Shown here: in pieces, positions 1 to 8,667 of the stretch
Layout of the letters: every line of letters starts with the position of its first letter
Numbering within the stretch: position 1 is the stretch's first letter
Source of the DNA: Podochytrium sp. JEL0797
Taxonomy: Eukaryota; Chytridiomycota; Chytridiomycetes; Chytridiales; Chytriomycetaceae
Assembly (NCBI GenBank): GCA_027596195.1
Contig: JADGJG010000292.1
Coordinates: forward strand, 1 to 25,274
DNA: 25,274 nt
Direction: 5' to 3'
Position numbers and translations under genes: made by a program
The notes under the pieces: generated by a model
Told to the model about the DNA's origin: nothing
The model's input: the letters and a program-made list of their open reading frames with translations, nothing else
Databases searched by the model: none

Positions 1-89
1 ATAATGCGGCCATTCGTTGGGGGGTTGGGGTGGGAAAAACCTTTGGGCCTTGTTGGATTTTTCTTGGTGGTTTCAAATGGATTTTTTAC

Positions 90-168
90 GTGCCCCAACC
101 CCCCCCCCCCCCCCCCCCTTGGAATCGAGATGCAAAAGCACGCACTCCTTCATTCTTTCTCTACACCA
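90..168 (+). repeat. C-tract dispersed repeat, copy A
   Basis: A sequence starting GTGCCCCAA, then a run of 20 C at 99-118, then TTGGAATC, AGATGCAAAAGC and ending TTTCTCTACACCA. The same order of blocks occurs in reverse orientation at 4342-4408, where the C-run is short and interrupted. The two copies differ at scattered bases, so this is a diverged repeat family and not an assembly duplicate. No coding potential is seen. The 20-C homopolymer may be a real expansion or a sequencing length error. Confidence 0.75.
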
Positions 169-265
169 GGGTATTAATATCGAAAGAATAACCTATTTCT
201 AATTCGGAATTTGAAGGTGGCTGGTTTATTCACGCGCTCAGGCGGCGAGCGACAACGTAGCTCGT

Positions 266-840
266 ATGCAAACCGAGTTTTTCGAAAAGCCAAAGGTGAA
301 GGTGCCGGCGTCCGGTTTAAAGTGCGAGCTAGAGAATGTGGGAGATGATTGTGGTAAGTTACTTCCAATTCGACAAAACATTTTGAATACATCAACTCAC
401 CAAAATAACGCGTACAGAACACGCGTTCCATCACGGCCTCGACTCTGAAACCATTTTTCACAACTCACAACAATGCAGCGAGCATGAACGAGATAAGGAA
501 AAAGTGCTCCAGTTGCAGACGTTGGAGGAGGAGGAGACCAAGTTGAAGGGTGACGTGACTCTTTTGGAGGCTGGGCTGGCGCGTTTGATTTCCGAGGTGG
601 GGGAATGGAGGAGAGGATTTGAGAGCGAGAGGAACAGATTGACGAAATGCGTTTGCGCGTTCAAGAGGCTAGCGAAAGATTGGAGTGGAGGGGGAAGATG
701 GAGGTGGGGGTTTAAAGAGGGGGCGGTGGGTTTGGAGTTGAAAGCTGCTGGTTTGATGGTTGAGGTGGAGACTGTGAGCGACTTGACTCGCGAATGCAGT
801 GAGTTGAAGAGCAAGATGACAGATTCACCCAAATTCAGGT
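266..840 (+). pseudogene. Frame-broken coiled-coil gene remnant
   Basis: A short candidate first exon starts at ATG 266 and ends at a GTAAGT donor at 354; a likely acceptor ends at 478. From 480 one frame gives a Glu/Lys/Leu-rich heptad-like stretch (LQLQTLEEEETKLKG and onward). Near 625-700 the coiled-coil-like peptide continues in a different frame (EREEQIDEMRLRVQEASERL), and near 730-820 it returns to the first frame (LTRECSELKSKM). The donor and acceptor above also do not join the two exons in one frame. These breaks suggest a decayed gene, although sequence errors could mimic this. No family is recognised beyond coiled coil. It resembles in style the remnant at 19588-20401. It could instead be a real gene with exons I have not resolved. 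Confidence 0.4.
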
Positions 841-1480
841 TAAATACATCAACAGGAAAAGAATATCGAGCGCACCTGAATGGACGTGCCCAAATCCCGT
901 GAAGCTTATATTTGGATTTATATTTACAATGAGTTGATGATGAATTGCATCAAGTATGGAGCATTTGGAGCAGTTACAGCATGTTCCTCGCGTGAGAATT
1001 CGGCTCGCGCGCGCAAATCCTCCTTCAAAATACTTTTGTCATGGCGGAAATTTGTCGACTCGCTCAAAATTTCTCAAGGAGCGGTGGGCGATTTGGCAGG
1101 AGAAGTGCTAGCGTTTGGAGTTTACTCCAAACGGAAGCACAAGCTCAATCCCTTTTTGCAGGGGCATTTTCACCCACCATCCACTCCGTCTCTCGTACCC
1201 CGCTTTTCTCTTCCTTTTTGTTACAAATTTATATATTTGGAATTCTACACAAAGAGGGAAAGGGGGGTGAATCCGGCCAAGTTCTGCCCACAAAGAAACA
1301 TGACATCATTCAAGTGGGAGTGGGCTAAGCTCAGTTTCAGGAATGGGCAGGGTTCGGTTTGCTCAAAAAAACGACCTTTGAAACCGCAAAGATCACAGCA
1401 AATCCACGCATGGCCGCCATCGGTACCAAACCACTCTCTTACTACATCTTATCTAACACTCTCCCTTCGCAGCATCCACC
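841..1480. other. Upstream region of TyrRS gene
   Basis: No gene is supported here. An open frame runs from ATG 880 through 1518 on the plus strand, but its composition is not protein-like and it matches nothing I recognise. It probably reflects chance openness across the promoter and 5' leader of the tyrosyl-tRNA synthetase gene. The region contains a 22-bp near-perfect palindrome at 1112-1133 and a pyrimidine-rich stretch just before the start codon at 1481. Confidence 0.5.
1112..1133. repeat. 10-bp-arm palindrome upstream of TyrRS
   Basis: CGTTTGGAGT, then TT, then ACTCCAAACG: two perfect 10-base inverted arms with a 2-base spacer. It lies about 350 bp upstream of the TyrRS start codon. 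It could be a dimeric transcription-factor site or a small cruciform; no known site is claimed. Confidence 0.6.
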
Positions 1481-3794
1481 ATGACACCCGACGAGAAGTG
1501 AGAACCCCTTCCCAATGAATGACGTCACAGCGAATGCCAAACACATCTTCACCTACCAGATTCACCCTCATCACTCGCAACTTGCAAGAGTACCTTGGCG
1601 GGGATGAAATGAAGAAGACGCTGCAGGAGAGGTATTACACCCCGTTATAACCTTGTTTGCTTTTTGCGTATCTAATTGATCTTGTGTGTTACGGCAGAGA
1701 CCTCAAGATCTACTGGGGAACCGCAACGACGGGAAAGCCTCACATTGGATACTTTGTGCCGGTGCGTGGTGAATCCAAAAGCGAAGAGGATCGTGTTTCG
1801 AAACCCTTGTTTATTGACAACCACTCGATATGTCCCACCAGATGACCAAGTTGGCAGATTTCTTGCAAGCCGGGTGCCATGTACGTACCCCTATCAAAAG
1901 ACCCTCTCGAAATCCCATTCCCATCACTGACCCCCAATCCCGCAACCCCTTACCCGCCCACAGGTCACCATCCTCTTCGCCGACCTCCACGCCTACCTCG
2001 ACAACATGAAAGCTCCATGGTCCCTCCTCGCCCTCCGCACGCAATACTACGAAGCCGCCATCAAAGCCATGCTTCAGTCCATCGGAGTGCCCATCGATAA
2101 ACTCAAGTTTGTGGTTGGAACGAGTTTCCAATTGAGTCGAGAGTACACGCTTGACGTGTACAAGATGTTGGCGGGGGTTACGGAACATGATGCAAAGAAG
2201 GCGGGAGCGGAGGTTGTGAAGCAGGTGGAGAGTCCTTTTATGAGTGGTGAGTTTTGTCGGATGCGTGATTTGGAGAGGGGGGCGTGTATTTCTTGGTTTC
2301 GAAAACTGTGAGGGACGGAAGTGTTTGAAGACGAAGGAGAGAAATCCGAGTCTGACAAGAGCGCGGGATCTGGGCGAATTCGCGTTGATGTCGCGTGATT
2401 GCGAATCGTTGGTATTCCGATTCACTCACCCCATGCAAATAACAGGTCTCGTTTACCCTCTCCTCCAAGCTCTCGACGAGGAATACTTGGACGTGGACGT
2501 TCAATTCGGTAATGCGATTTTCCGTAATCCAACTTTCGCCGGTTGAAAACTGATGCTCTCGGTTGTTTTCCAGGTGGTGTCGACCAGCGCAAGATTTTCA
2601 CCTTTGCCGAAAAGTACCTGCCCCACTTGGGATACAAGAAGCGCGGACACTTGATGAATGTGATGTTGGGTGGACTTTCGGGATCAAAGGTACCCCAATT
2701 TCCCGCACGCGTCTCGTCTCCACACAACCCCTTGCTCACCACACAACGAAACCAACAACTCAGATGTCCTCTTCCGAACCGGACTCCAAAATCGACCTCC
2801 TCGACGACGAAAAAGTGATCCGCAAAAAGCTCGCCAAAGCCTTTTGCGAAGAAGGCAACGTGGACGACAACCCGATCCTGTCGTTCCTCAAAATCGTCAT
2901 TTTCCCGCTCATGTCGCTCAAGGGCGAACACACGTTCATTATCCGTCGGAATGAAAAGTTTGGCGGGGATATCACGTTTGTGGGGTACGATGCTGTGTTT
3001 GAGGCGTTTAGGGACAAGAAGTTGCATCCGGCCGATTTGAAGAGTGGTGCGGCGGATTACCTTTGTCAGTTGTTGGCGCCGATTCGGAAGGTGTTTGAGG
3101 ACCCTGCGTTGGTGGAGTTGACCAAGAACGCGTACCCTCCTGCTGAGAAGGAGAAGAAGGCGGCTGGGGGGAAGAAGGAGAAGAAGGCAGCGGCGTCTCC
3201 TTCTGCGGATGCTGCTCCGGCGGAGGAAGCGTCCATCATCAGCAAGTTGGACATTGTGGTGGGAAAGATTGTTGAAGTTGCGCCGCACCCCGATGCGGAT
3301 TCGTTGTATGTCGAAAAGATTGATATTGGGGAGGATGAGCCGAGAACCGTGGTGTCTGGGTTGCGCAAGTACATGACGGTTGAGGAGATGCAGGACAAGC
3401 ACATTCTCGTGTTGAAGAACTTGAAGCCAGCCAAGTAAGTATCCCTGTTTTCACTGCTCGTTTGTGAATCTGATGAAACCCCCACCCACACTCGAAACCC
3501 AGCATGCGCGGCATCAAATCCCAAGCCATGGTCCTCTGCGCCTCCACCCCCGACGGCTCGCAAGTCGAATTCCTGATCCCCCCAGCCGGCTCTGTGCCCG
3601 GAGACCGCGTCTTCTTCAAGGGCCACGAAGGTCCCGCGGATGCGCAGTTGAACCCCAAAAAGAAGGTGTGGGAGACTTGTCAACCCGAGTTCAAGACGCG
3701 TGCGGATTTGGTGGCTGTGTGGGGAGATGTGGAGTTTGAGACGAGTAGGGGGGTTGTGAAGACGGGGTCGATTGCGGGTGCTTTGATTAAGTGA
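1481..3794 (+). CDS. TYS1: Cytosolic tyrosyl-tRNA synthetase with C-terminal EMAP-II-like domain
   Basis: Charges tRNA-Tyr with tyrosine in the cytosol. Exons by hand: 1481-1497, 1560-1631, 1698-1761, 1842-1880, 1964-2246, 2446-2508, 2574-2689, 2764-3434 and 3503-3794, giving 538 residues. All joins use GT-AG and keep frame. The class I HIGH-type site is [11 protein letters not shown] (residues ~38-48). The KMSKS-type site is KMSSS (218-222), split by an intron between K and M. Residues ~374-538 form an EMAP-II/Arc1p/Trbp111-like OB-fold tRNA-binding domain ([42 protein letters not shown]). The linker before it is Lys/Ala-rich. Length and architecture match animal TyrRS (about 528 aa), whereas yeast Tys1 (about 394 aa) lacks the C-domain. 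The ELR cytokine motif of human TyrRS reads ALR here (87-89). A poly(A) signal follows at 3799. Confidence 0.95.
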
Positions 3795-3798
3795 AGGC

Positions 3799-3804
3799 AA
3801 TAAA
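3799..3804 (+). promoter_or_regulatory. Poly(A) signal of TyrRS gene
   Basis: AATAAA begins 5 bases after the TyrRS stop codon, where a short fungal-type 3' UTR signal would be expected. Confidence 0.5.
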
Positions 3805-4667
3805 CGAATGAGAGAATGGGACAATGCTTTTTGGTTGGGAGGCGAAAGGGAATCTATTCCTTTGACTTCCAGTGTGATTTAACGGTTCTTCACCATCGTC
3901 TGTGCAGACGCGATATCTTTCATTATTATCAGCATTTGTGAGCTTGTTCTTGTTGGAAGCGCGCAATATCCAAAAACACCTTTACCCAACTTCTCTCTCA
4001 GCTTGAACATCTCCGGCGTCTTTGTAGGCGGTCGGAGATGCGGTGGGGACGACGGTAACGGGGTGGGAGGTGCTGAGAGAGACTTTTTTTTGTAGAGTTG
4101 GAGCGCGGAACTGCGGTGCTGGCTGGGGCTAATTTGGTCACACAAGTTTGTTAGTCTCGAATCCATCCCCTATCTACTTCTCTCTGCCTTCTTTTTTCTC
4201 ATATGCGAGTATCTAGAACCTACCCCTCAAACTTGGGGATTCCTACTTTGACGACCAAAACACTACTTTGGGACCCTTCAATCCAATCTCCACCAAACTT
4301 CGCACAGACATGGGTAAAGATAAGCCTATTCATGATACACTTGGTGTAGAGAAAGGGCGAGGGGTGCGAGCTTTTGCATCTTGATTCCAAGGGGTGGGTT
4401 GGGGCACGCAATAAACGTGAGTGAGTGAGAAAATTCTCCCCTTGTATTTGACTGATCCTTCCGGTGTGAGCGCACGATTTGAAGAAGCAGTAAAAACTCA
4501 ATAGTAAATCTGTATATTCCGGTTTTCATTTCGATTCCTGTCAAATTCGGATTATCGTTTCCTTCTCCTTTTACTCTCCAACAATGGACCGAACCTCGAT
4601 TGTATCGCGTTAACTTGTGAAGGTGAAGCGTGGCCACAGAATCAAAGACTTTTGGACTTTGCGAAAA
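3805..4667. other. Intergenic region with weak antisense ORF and repeat copy B
   Basis: A minus-strand frame from 4166 to 3879 encodes 95 residues (MDSRLTNLCDQISPS...) rich in Pro, Ser and Thr, with a basic end. I do not recognise it, and no splice pattern improves it convincingly. It may be a small lineage-specific gene or nothing. The segment 4342-4408 is the inverted copy of the C-tract repeat found at 90-168. The rest (about 4410-4667) is the probable promoter and 5' leader of the PPR gene. Confidence 0.4.
4342..4408 (-). repeat. C-tract dispersed repeat, copy B (inverted)
   Basis: Read on the minus strand it gives GTGCCCCAACCCACCCC, TTGGAATC, AGATGCAAAAGC, CGCACC and TTTCTCTACACCA, in the same order as copy A at 90-168. 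The C-run of copy A is replaced by CCCACCCC. The two copies face each other across a 4.2-kb segment holding the coiled-coil remnant and the TyrRS gene. Confidence 0.75.
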
Positions 4668-7109
4668 ATGGAGAAACCTCCGCGGCTGCGGACCCTGTGG
4701 TTCTTCAACCTTCTGCGCCCACTTCTCCTTCGGCAACCTATCCCTCTTCACCTGCATCGACGGCATCCCCTCTCCACCTCTGCATATCGATCCGTCAACA
4801 CCTCACCTGGACTTCCGCCCCTCACCCTCGCGCACTCCTCGCACCTCGCACGGATATCCTCCTTATCGCCCCTTGATGCACTTCTCGTTGGCAATGTGAA
4901 TTCACTCAGCAAATACTCTCTGCTCCGCCTCTTCGTGTCGAATCCTTCCTCCGTTGCGAATCTCACACTTGTGCTCCAAATCGCTGCGGGACATATACCC
5001 ACCTCGAAATCGGATTTCTCTGCCTTTACCACATTAAGTGGACACGATTCTTCGCCCGCCTGGAAATCCATCGCTTCAAAACACGGCGGCTTCCAACCAC
5101 TTCCTCGGACCAAAACCGCCTTTGCATCCACACAACAACAACTGCTCCAAATCAACTCCCGCTTTCTCCTCGAAGTCGATCTCGAAATCGCAACTCTCAT
5201 CGAATCAGAAATCCTGCACCGCCACGGCTCCCTCTCCCCACCCGACATCGCCGCCCTCATGTCCCTCCACGCCCGCAAAGGAAACACTCACAACGTCGAA
5301 TCCTATTTCACCCTCCAAACATCCCTCAACTGCGTGACCCGCGAATCGTATTGGATGTTGATGCAATCGTGTCTCAAATCGTCGAAGTCCATGCACAACG
5401 CGTTGATCTGGTATCACCGCTTGTTGCGGGCTGAAGGGGTCGAGAAACCGGGGATTCGCGTGTTTCGGATGTTGGTGCATGCGTACGTATTTTCGGCGAG
5501 GTCTCCGGATCGCGCGGCTGCGTGTTTGATGGAGTACGAGCGAATGCATTTGCGGGCGGCCGATGAAGGAATGTATGAACTTGTGATGCAAGAGTTCAAT
5601 AGAGTTGGGAGGGATGATGAGGTGAGGAAGTTGATGAAGAGGATGTTGGTGTGGGGTTTGGAACCGAGCGTGCGCGTTTGGAACTTGTACGTGCTGTCGA
5701 TGAAGGATTCTGGGTCTGTGGAGGATGCGGAGGCGGTGGTGACGGGGATGGTGGAGAAGGGGGTTGAACTGGATGTGGGCACGTTCTATTCGTTGATGGA
5801 AGTGTATGCGGGATGCAACGATATGGTGGGAGCCAGCGACAAGTGCCAAGAGGCGTTGAGATGCGGATTCGTCTTGAGTACGCGCATGTGGCACGTGCTG
5901 TTTCTTGGACTTCTCAAGAATGGAGATGCAAAGGCGTTTGACAAGCACTTCCAATCGATCCGCGAGTCTTGCGATCAAGTATCCGACATTTCGAAACTCA
6001 ATTCGGACCAGTATTTCCACTCGCTGTATCTCAAGCGGTATCTCTACGCAGAGGAGTCCCAATCCGCGTTTCAAACCGCCAAGGAGATGCTCGCTTCCAA
6101 TGTGTACCCGCGACGATTCACGTACGACCTCCTCATGAAGCTGCTGATCCAGCACGGCCACTACTCGTTTGCGATCCAGCTTTTTGAGCAGATGCAGCAA
6201 TCCCAGATCATTGGCGTCCGCGCAACCTTCCACAACGTCCTCATGGCTCAACTCCGAAATCTCCTGCATTGCGACACCCCTCTCCCCGAAATGACACGCA
6301 TCCTATCGGAAACCTTCTCCGAAATGACCCGCTCCAATTCTCCCCCAACCACCGACACCTACAACACGATCCTCGCGTCCCTCGTCTCCCTCCCAACCCC
6401 AGACCTCGCCTTCACCTTCCTCCAATCGCACGACTTCAAACCCAACGTCATCACATACACACTCCTCCTCAAACTCGTTTCCCCGAACCTCCTCGCCTCC
6501 TCCTTCAAGAAACTCACGACCCTCTTCGCAACCGACGCACCAAGTCTCGACACAACCCCAACTTTTGACCGCATCTTCTTCACCGCCCTCTTCTCCTCCC
6601 TCTCGTCCCCGCAACACCAAGACCCTCTCCAATTCACACACTTTCATAACCTCTTTTTGAACCTTGTGGAGTCCCGCCGCTTACGCCCCGACGCGGCGTG
6701 TTTCAATAGCCTCCTCGCGGGTCAGTTGCGGCTCAATTTGCCGGTTTCGAATATCAAACATACGTACGAAACGATGGTGTGTGAGTTCAAAATCCCGGGG
6801 ACGGTGCGCACGTTTACGACTCTTATGACGGCTGTGGCGGCGACTTCTGGCACGAATGCGGTGTTACCCGTGTTGCTGGAGACGGGGGAGATCGGGGGGA
6901 TGGAAGCAACACCGATGGGAGTGTATCGCGGCATGCTGCAATGCGGCATAGATCCAGATTTGACGGTGTTTCGCGGGTTATCGAGGATATGTGTGGCCAC
7001 AGGGGACGCGGGGATGGCAAGGGATGTAATGAAGGAAATGAGAAAGTGGGATGTGGATGAGGAGGAGTTTATGTTTCGACGGGTCGAGAGGGTGGCAAGC
7101 GGTGGATGA
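4668..7109 (+). CDS. Mitochondrial pentatricopeptide repeat (PPR) protein
   Basis: A single-exon gene of 813 residues. The ATG at 4668 is the first in the long open frame; an upstream GTG in frame is not a plausible eukaryotic start, and another ATG at 4584 runs into a stop. The N-terminus is Arg/Leu-rich without acidic residues for about 40 residues (PLHLHRRHPLSTSAYRSV), as in a mitochondrial presequence. Three zones of helix-turn-helix repeats fit the 35-residue PPR pattern: about residues 190-440 (e.g. VRVWNLYVLSMKDSGSVEDA), 475-630 (DTYNTILASL, PNVITYTLLLKLV) and 675-807. PPR proteins bind organelle RNA and act in its processing, stability or translation; the target cannot be read from the sequence. 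Its 3' end faces the EIPR1-like gene with 84 bp between stop codons. Confidence 0.88.
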   Translation: MEKPPRLRTLWFFNLLRPLLLRQPIPLHLHRRHPLSTSAYRSVNTSPGLPPLTLAHSSHLARISSLSPLDALLVGNVNSLSKYSLLRLFVSNPSSVANLTLVLQIAAGHIPTSKSDFSAFTTLSGHDSSPAWKSIASKHGGFQPLPRTKTAFASTQQQLLQINSRFLLEVDLEIATLIESEILHRHGSLSPPDIAALMSLHARKGNTHNVESYFTLQTSLNCVTRESYWMLMQSCLKSSKSMHNALIWYHRLLRAEGVEKPGIRVFRMLVHAYVFSARSPDRAAACLMEYERMHLRAADEGMYELVMQEFNRVGRDDEVRKLMKRMLVWGLEPSVRVWNLYVLSMKDSGSVEDAEAVVTGMVEKGVELDVGTFYSLMEVYAGCNDMVGASDKCQEALRCGFVLSTRMWHVLFLGLLKNGDAKAFDKHFQSIRESCDQVSDISKLNSDQYFHSLYLKRYLYAEESQSAFQTAKEMLASNVYPRRFTYDLLMKLLIQHGHYSFAIQLFEQMQQSQIIGVRATFHNVLMAQLRNLLHCDTPLPEMTRILSETFSEMTRSNSPPTTDTYNTILASLVSLPTPDLAFTFLQSHDFKPNVITYTLLLKLVSPNLLASSFKKLTTLFATDAPSLDTTPTFDRIFFTALFSSLSSPQHQDPLQFTHFHNLFLNLVESRRLRPDAACFNSLLAGQLRLNLPVSNIKHTYETMVCEFKIPGTVRTFTTLMTAVAATSGTNAVLPVLLETGEIGGMEATPMGVYRGMLQCGIDPDLTVFRGLSRICVATGDAGMARDVMKEMRKWDVDEEEFMFRRVERVASGG

Positions 7110-7146
7110 TAATATTTATAGAGAAGTTGATGATGGTGGGGTGGGG

Positions 7147-7152
7147 AATAAA
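7147..7152 (+). promoter_or_regulatory. Poly(A) signal of PPR gene
   Basis: AATAAA 38 bases after the PPR stop codon. It lies within the short gap to the convergent EIPR1-like gene. Confidence 0.5.
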
Positions 7153-7167
7153 GTATGTATTCGTTTG

Positions 7168-7173
7168 TTTATT
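7168..7173 (-). promoter_or_regulatory. Poly(A) signal of EIPR1-like gene
   Basis: On the minus strand this reads AATAAA, about 20 bases after the EIPR1-like stop codon. It sits only 15 bases from the PPR gene's signal on the other strand, so the two 3' UTRs probably overlap. Confidence 0.5.
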
Positions 7174-7193
7174 CAAGATGCGTGGTGTCCAAC

Positions 7194-8460
7194 TCAAAGA
7201 ATGATGGAGTATTTGACTTCTTTGGGGACCATATTGATGCTCACGCGTCCGTCAAACGAGACGGAAGCAAAAATCCATGGATCGGCGGAACTCCAAGCGA
7301 CTGTGTATACGCTGTCTTCGAATTCTCGATACGTTGCAATCAACTCGTCGGTTGTTTTTCTAGAAAATCCGAAGTCAGAAAGAATTCTCAAAACCGACGC
7401 GTTTTACAACACTCACATCGGATCCTTGAACTCTTGCCCCGCATCCATGCCTTCCTCCAAACTCCTTATCAACCCATACGGCGTACTACTCACACTCACC
7501 ACATTATTCAAACACACACAACAATCCCCACCCCCACTCAAAACCAACTGATCATGAAACCGATTAAAACCCGCACTCCACACCCAGTGGTGATGATTCG
7601 CGAGTTCTTTGACTGGTTTCGATACGTGCCGCGTGTCCCAGATACGTACGAGTCCATCGTCTCCGGCGGTGAGGAGGTGGTATGGTTTGTTGGGGTTGTA
7701 GTCTAGATCGCGGATGGAGGAGTGATGCGCGTGGGGGATGGTGAAAGTGGGGGTTTGGGAACGCGTGTCGAGGCCGAAGAGGGTGGATCCGAATCCGATG
7801 GAGACTTCTTCGGGGCTGTGAGGGTTCCATTTGGCGCACGTGATGTCGGTTTCGCTTGTGAACGACACGTCTTTTGAGAGTGTGGAGAGGGATATCACGG
7901 ATTCGAGTGTTCCTTGAGACCAACCGCGATCTACCGCGTATACACCTACAGAATCCTTCCCCGTCGCAATCACATGCGTCTTCCCTCCACTTGGATCCCA
8001 TAACACGCGATTCACCCCCCTCACCTTCTCGCAACTCTCGATACACAATAATTCACTCAACTGGCCCGTCTGGTTCGTCAGTTTCTGATCAGAGTCTTCG
8101 ACAAGCGCACTGAGGAGGTACAAGGACGCGCGTGGATTCGGGGTTGGAGTCGCGTCGTGGTGACATGTGAAGACGAAATCGGTTCGGTCTGGGGACGGGG
8201 CAATGAAAGTGATGGGGTTCGGGTGCGGGAAAGTTTGGGAGGAGATTTCGTTGGAGGATTCGTCAAAGTCGAGGAGTCGTAACTGTGTGCAAAGGTGAAG
8301 AGTTTTTTAGTATCCGCGGGAGAGCGTGTTTTTTTTGAACCTCGTTTTCGCATGCGGAGCCGTTGAAGACGCTGTTGGTTCCGACAAAGAAGCGGGGACG
8401 ATCTAAGTCGGCGAGTTGAGGGGCGATGCAGCGTGCTTGATGGGGGAGTGTGAAACTCAT
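7194..8460 (-). CDS. EIPR1: EIPR1/TSSC1-like WD40 protein (EARP/GARP-interacting)
   Basis: Three exons on the minus strand: 8460-8341, 8282-7417 and 7359-7194, giving 383 residues (human EIPR1 is about 387). The family partner is the EARP/GARP tethering complex, acting in endosomal recycling and retrograde trafficking. WD40 blades are visible, e.g. [34 protein letters not shown] followed by [10 protein letters not shown], and [20 protein letters not shown]. The closing block [20 protein letters not shown] followed by [12 protein letters not shown] matches the family's characteristic C-terminus. Intron 1 has a less usual GTTCAA donor; intron 2 is GTGAGT...CTAG and removes an early stop. The start [15 protein letters not shown] is the typical N-terminus. 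The 207-bp gap to bioF upstream holds its promoter. Confidence 0.9.
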
Positions 8461-8667
8461 TTCAACTTTTGTTGTTTGTTTTGGGGTGATGGTGTATAAT
8501 TGTCACCAACGTTCAAGCTAAAATGTGGAAATTGGCTAGAGTGGAGAATTAATTTATCCGTGAAATCTCAATTATAACACAGCGATTCCATTCTTTCTGT
8601 CTCATTTTCCTTGAATTATGGAACGGTGGGTGGTGGGACAGGGACTCCGCTTCCTTACATTTGTGTA

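Noticed and set aside
880..1518. 212-codon open frame upstream of and overlapping the TyrRS start
   Set aside because: No recognisable domain and low-complexity, non-protein-like composition. It overlaps the promoter and the first exon of a well-supported gene in another frame.
1522..1529. TGACGTCA, a perfect CRE-like palindrome
   Set aside because: It lies within the first TyrRS intron, and a single 8-bp match is weak evidence of regulation.
2422..3402. Minus-strand 326-codon open frame opposite TyrRS exon 8
   Set aside because: Arg/Leu-rich shadow of the conserved TyrRS frame, with no family match.
5205..6269. Long minus-strand open frame (354 codons) inside the PPR gene
   Set aside because: It is the antisense shadow of a clear PPR coding frame; its His/Arg-rich composition is typical of such shadows.
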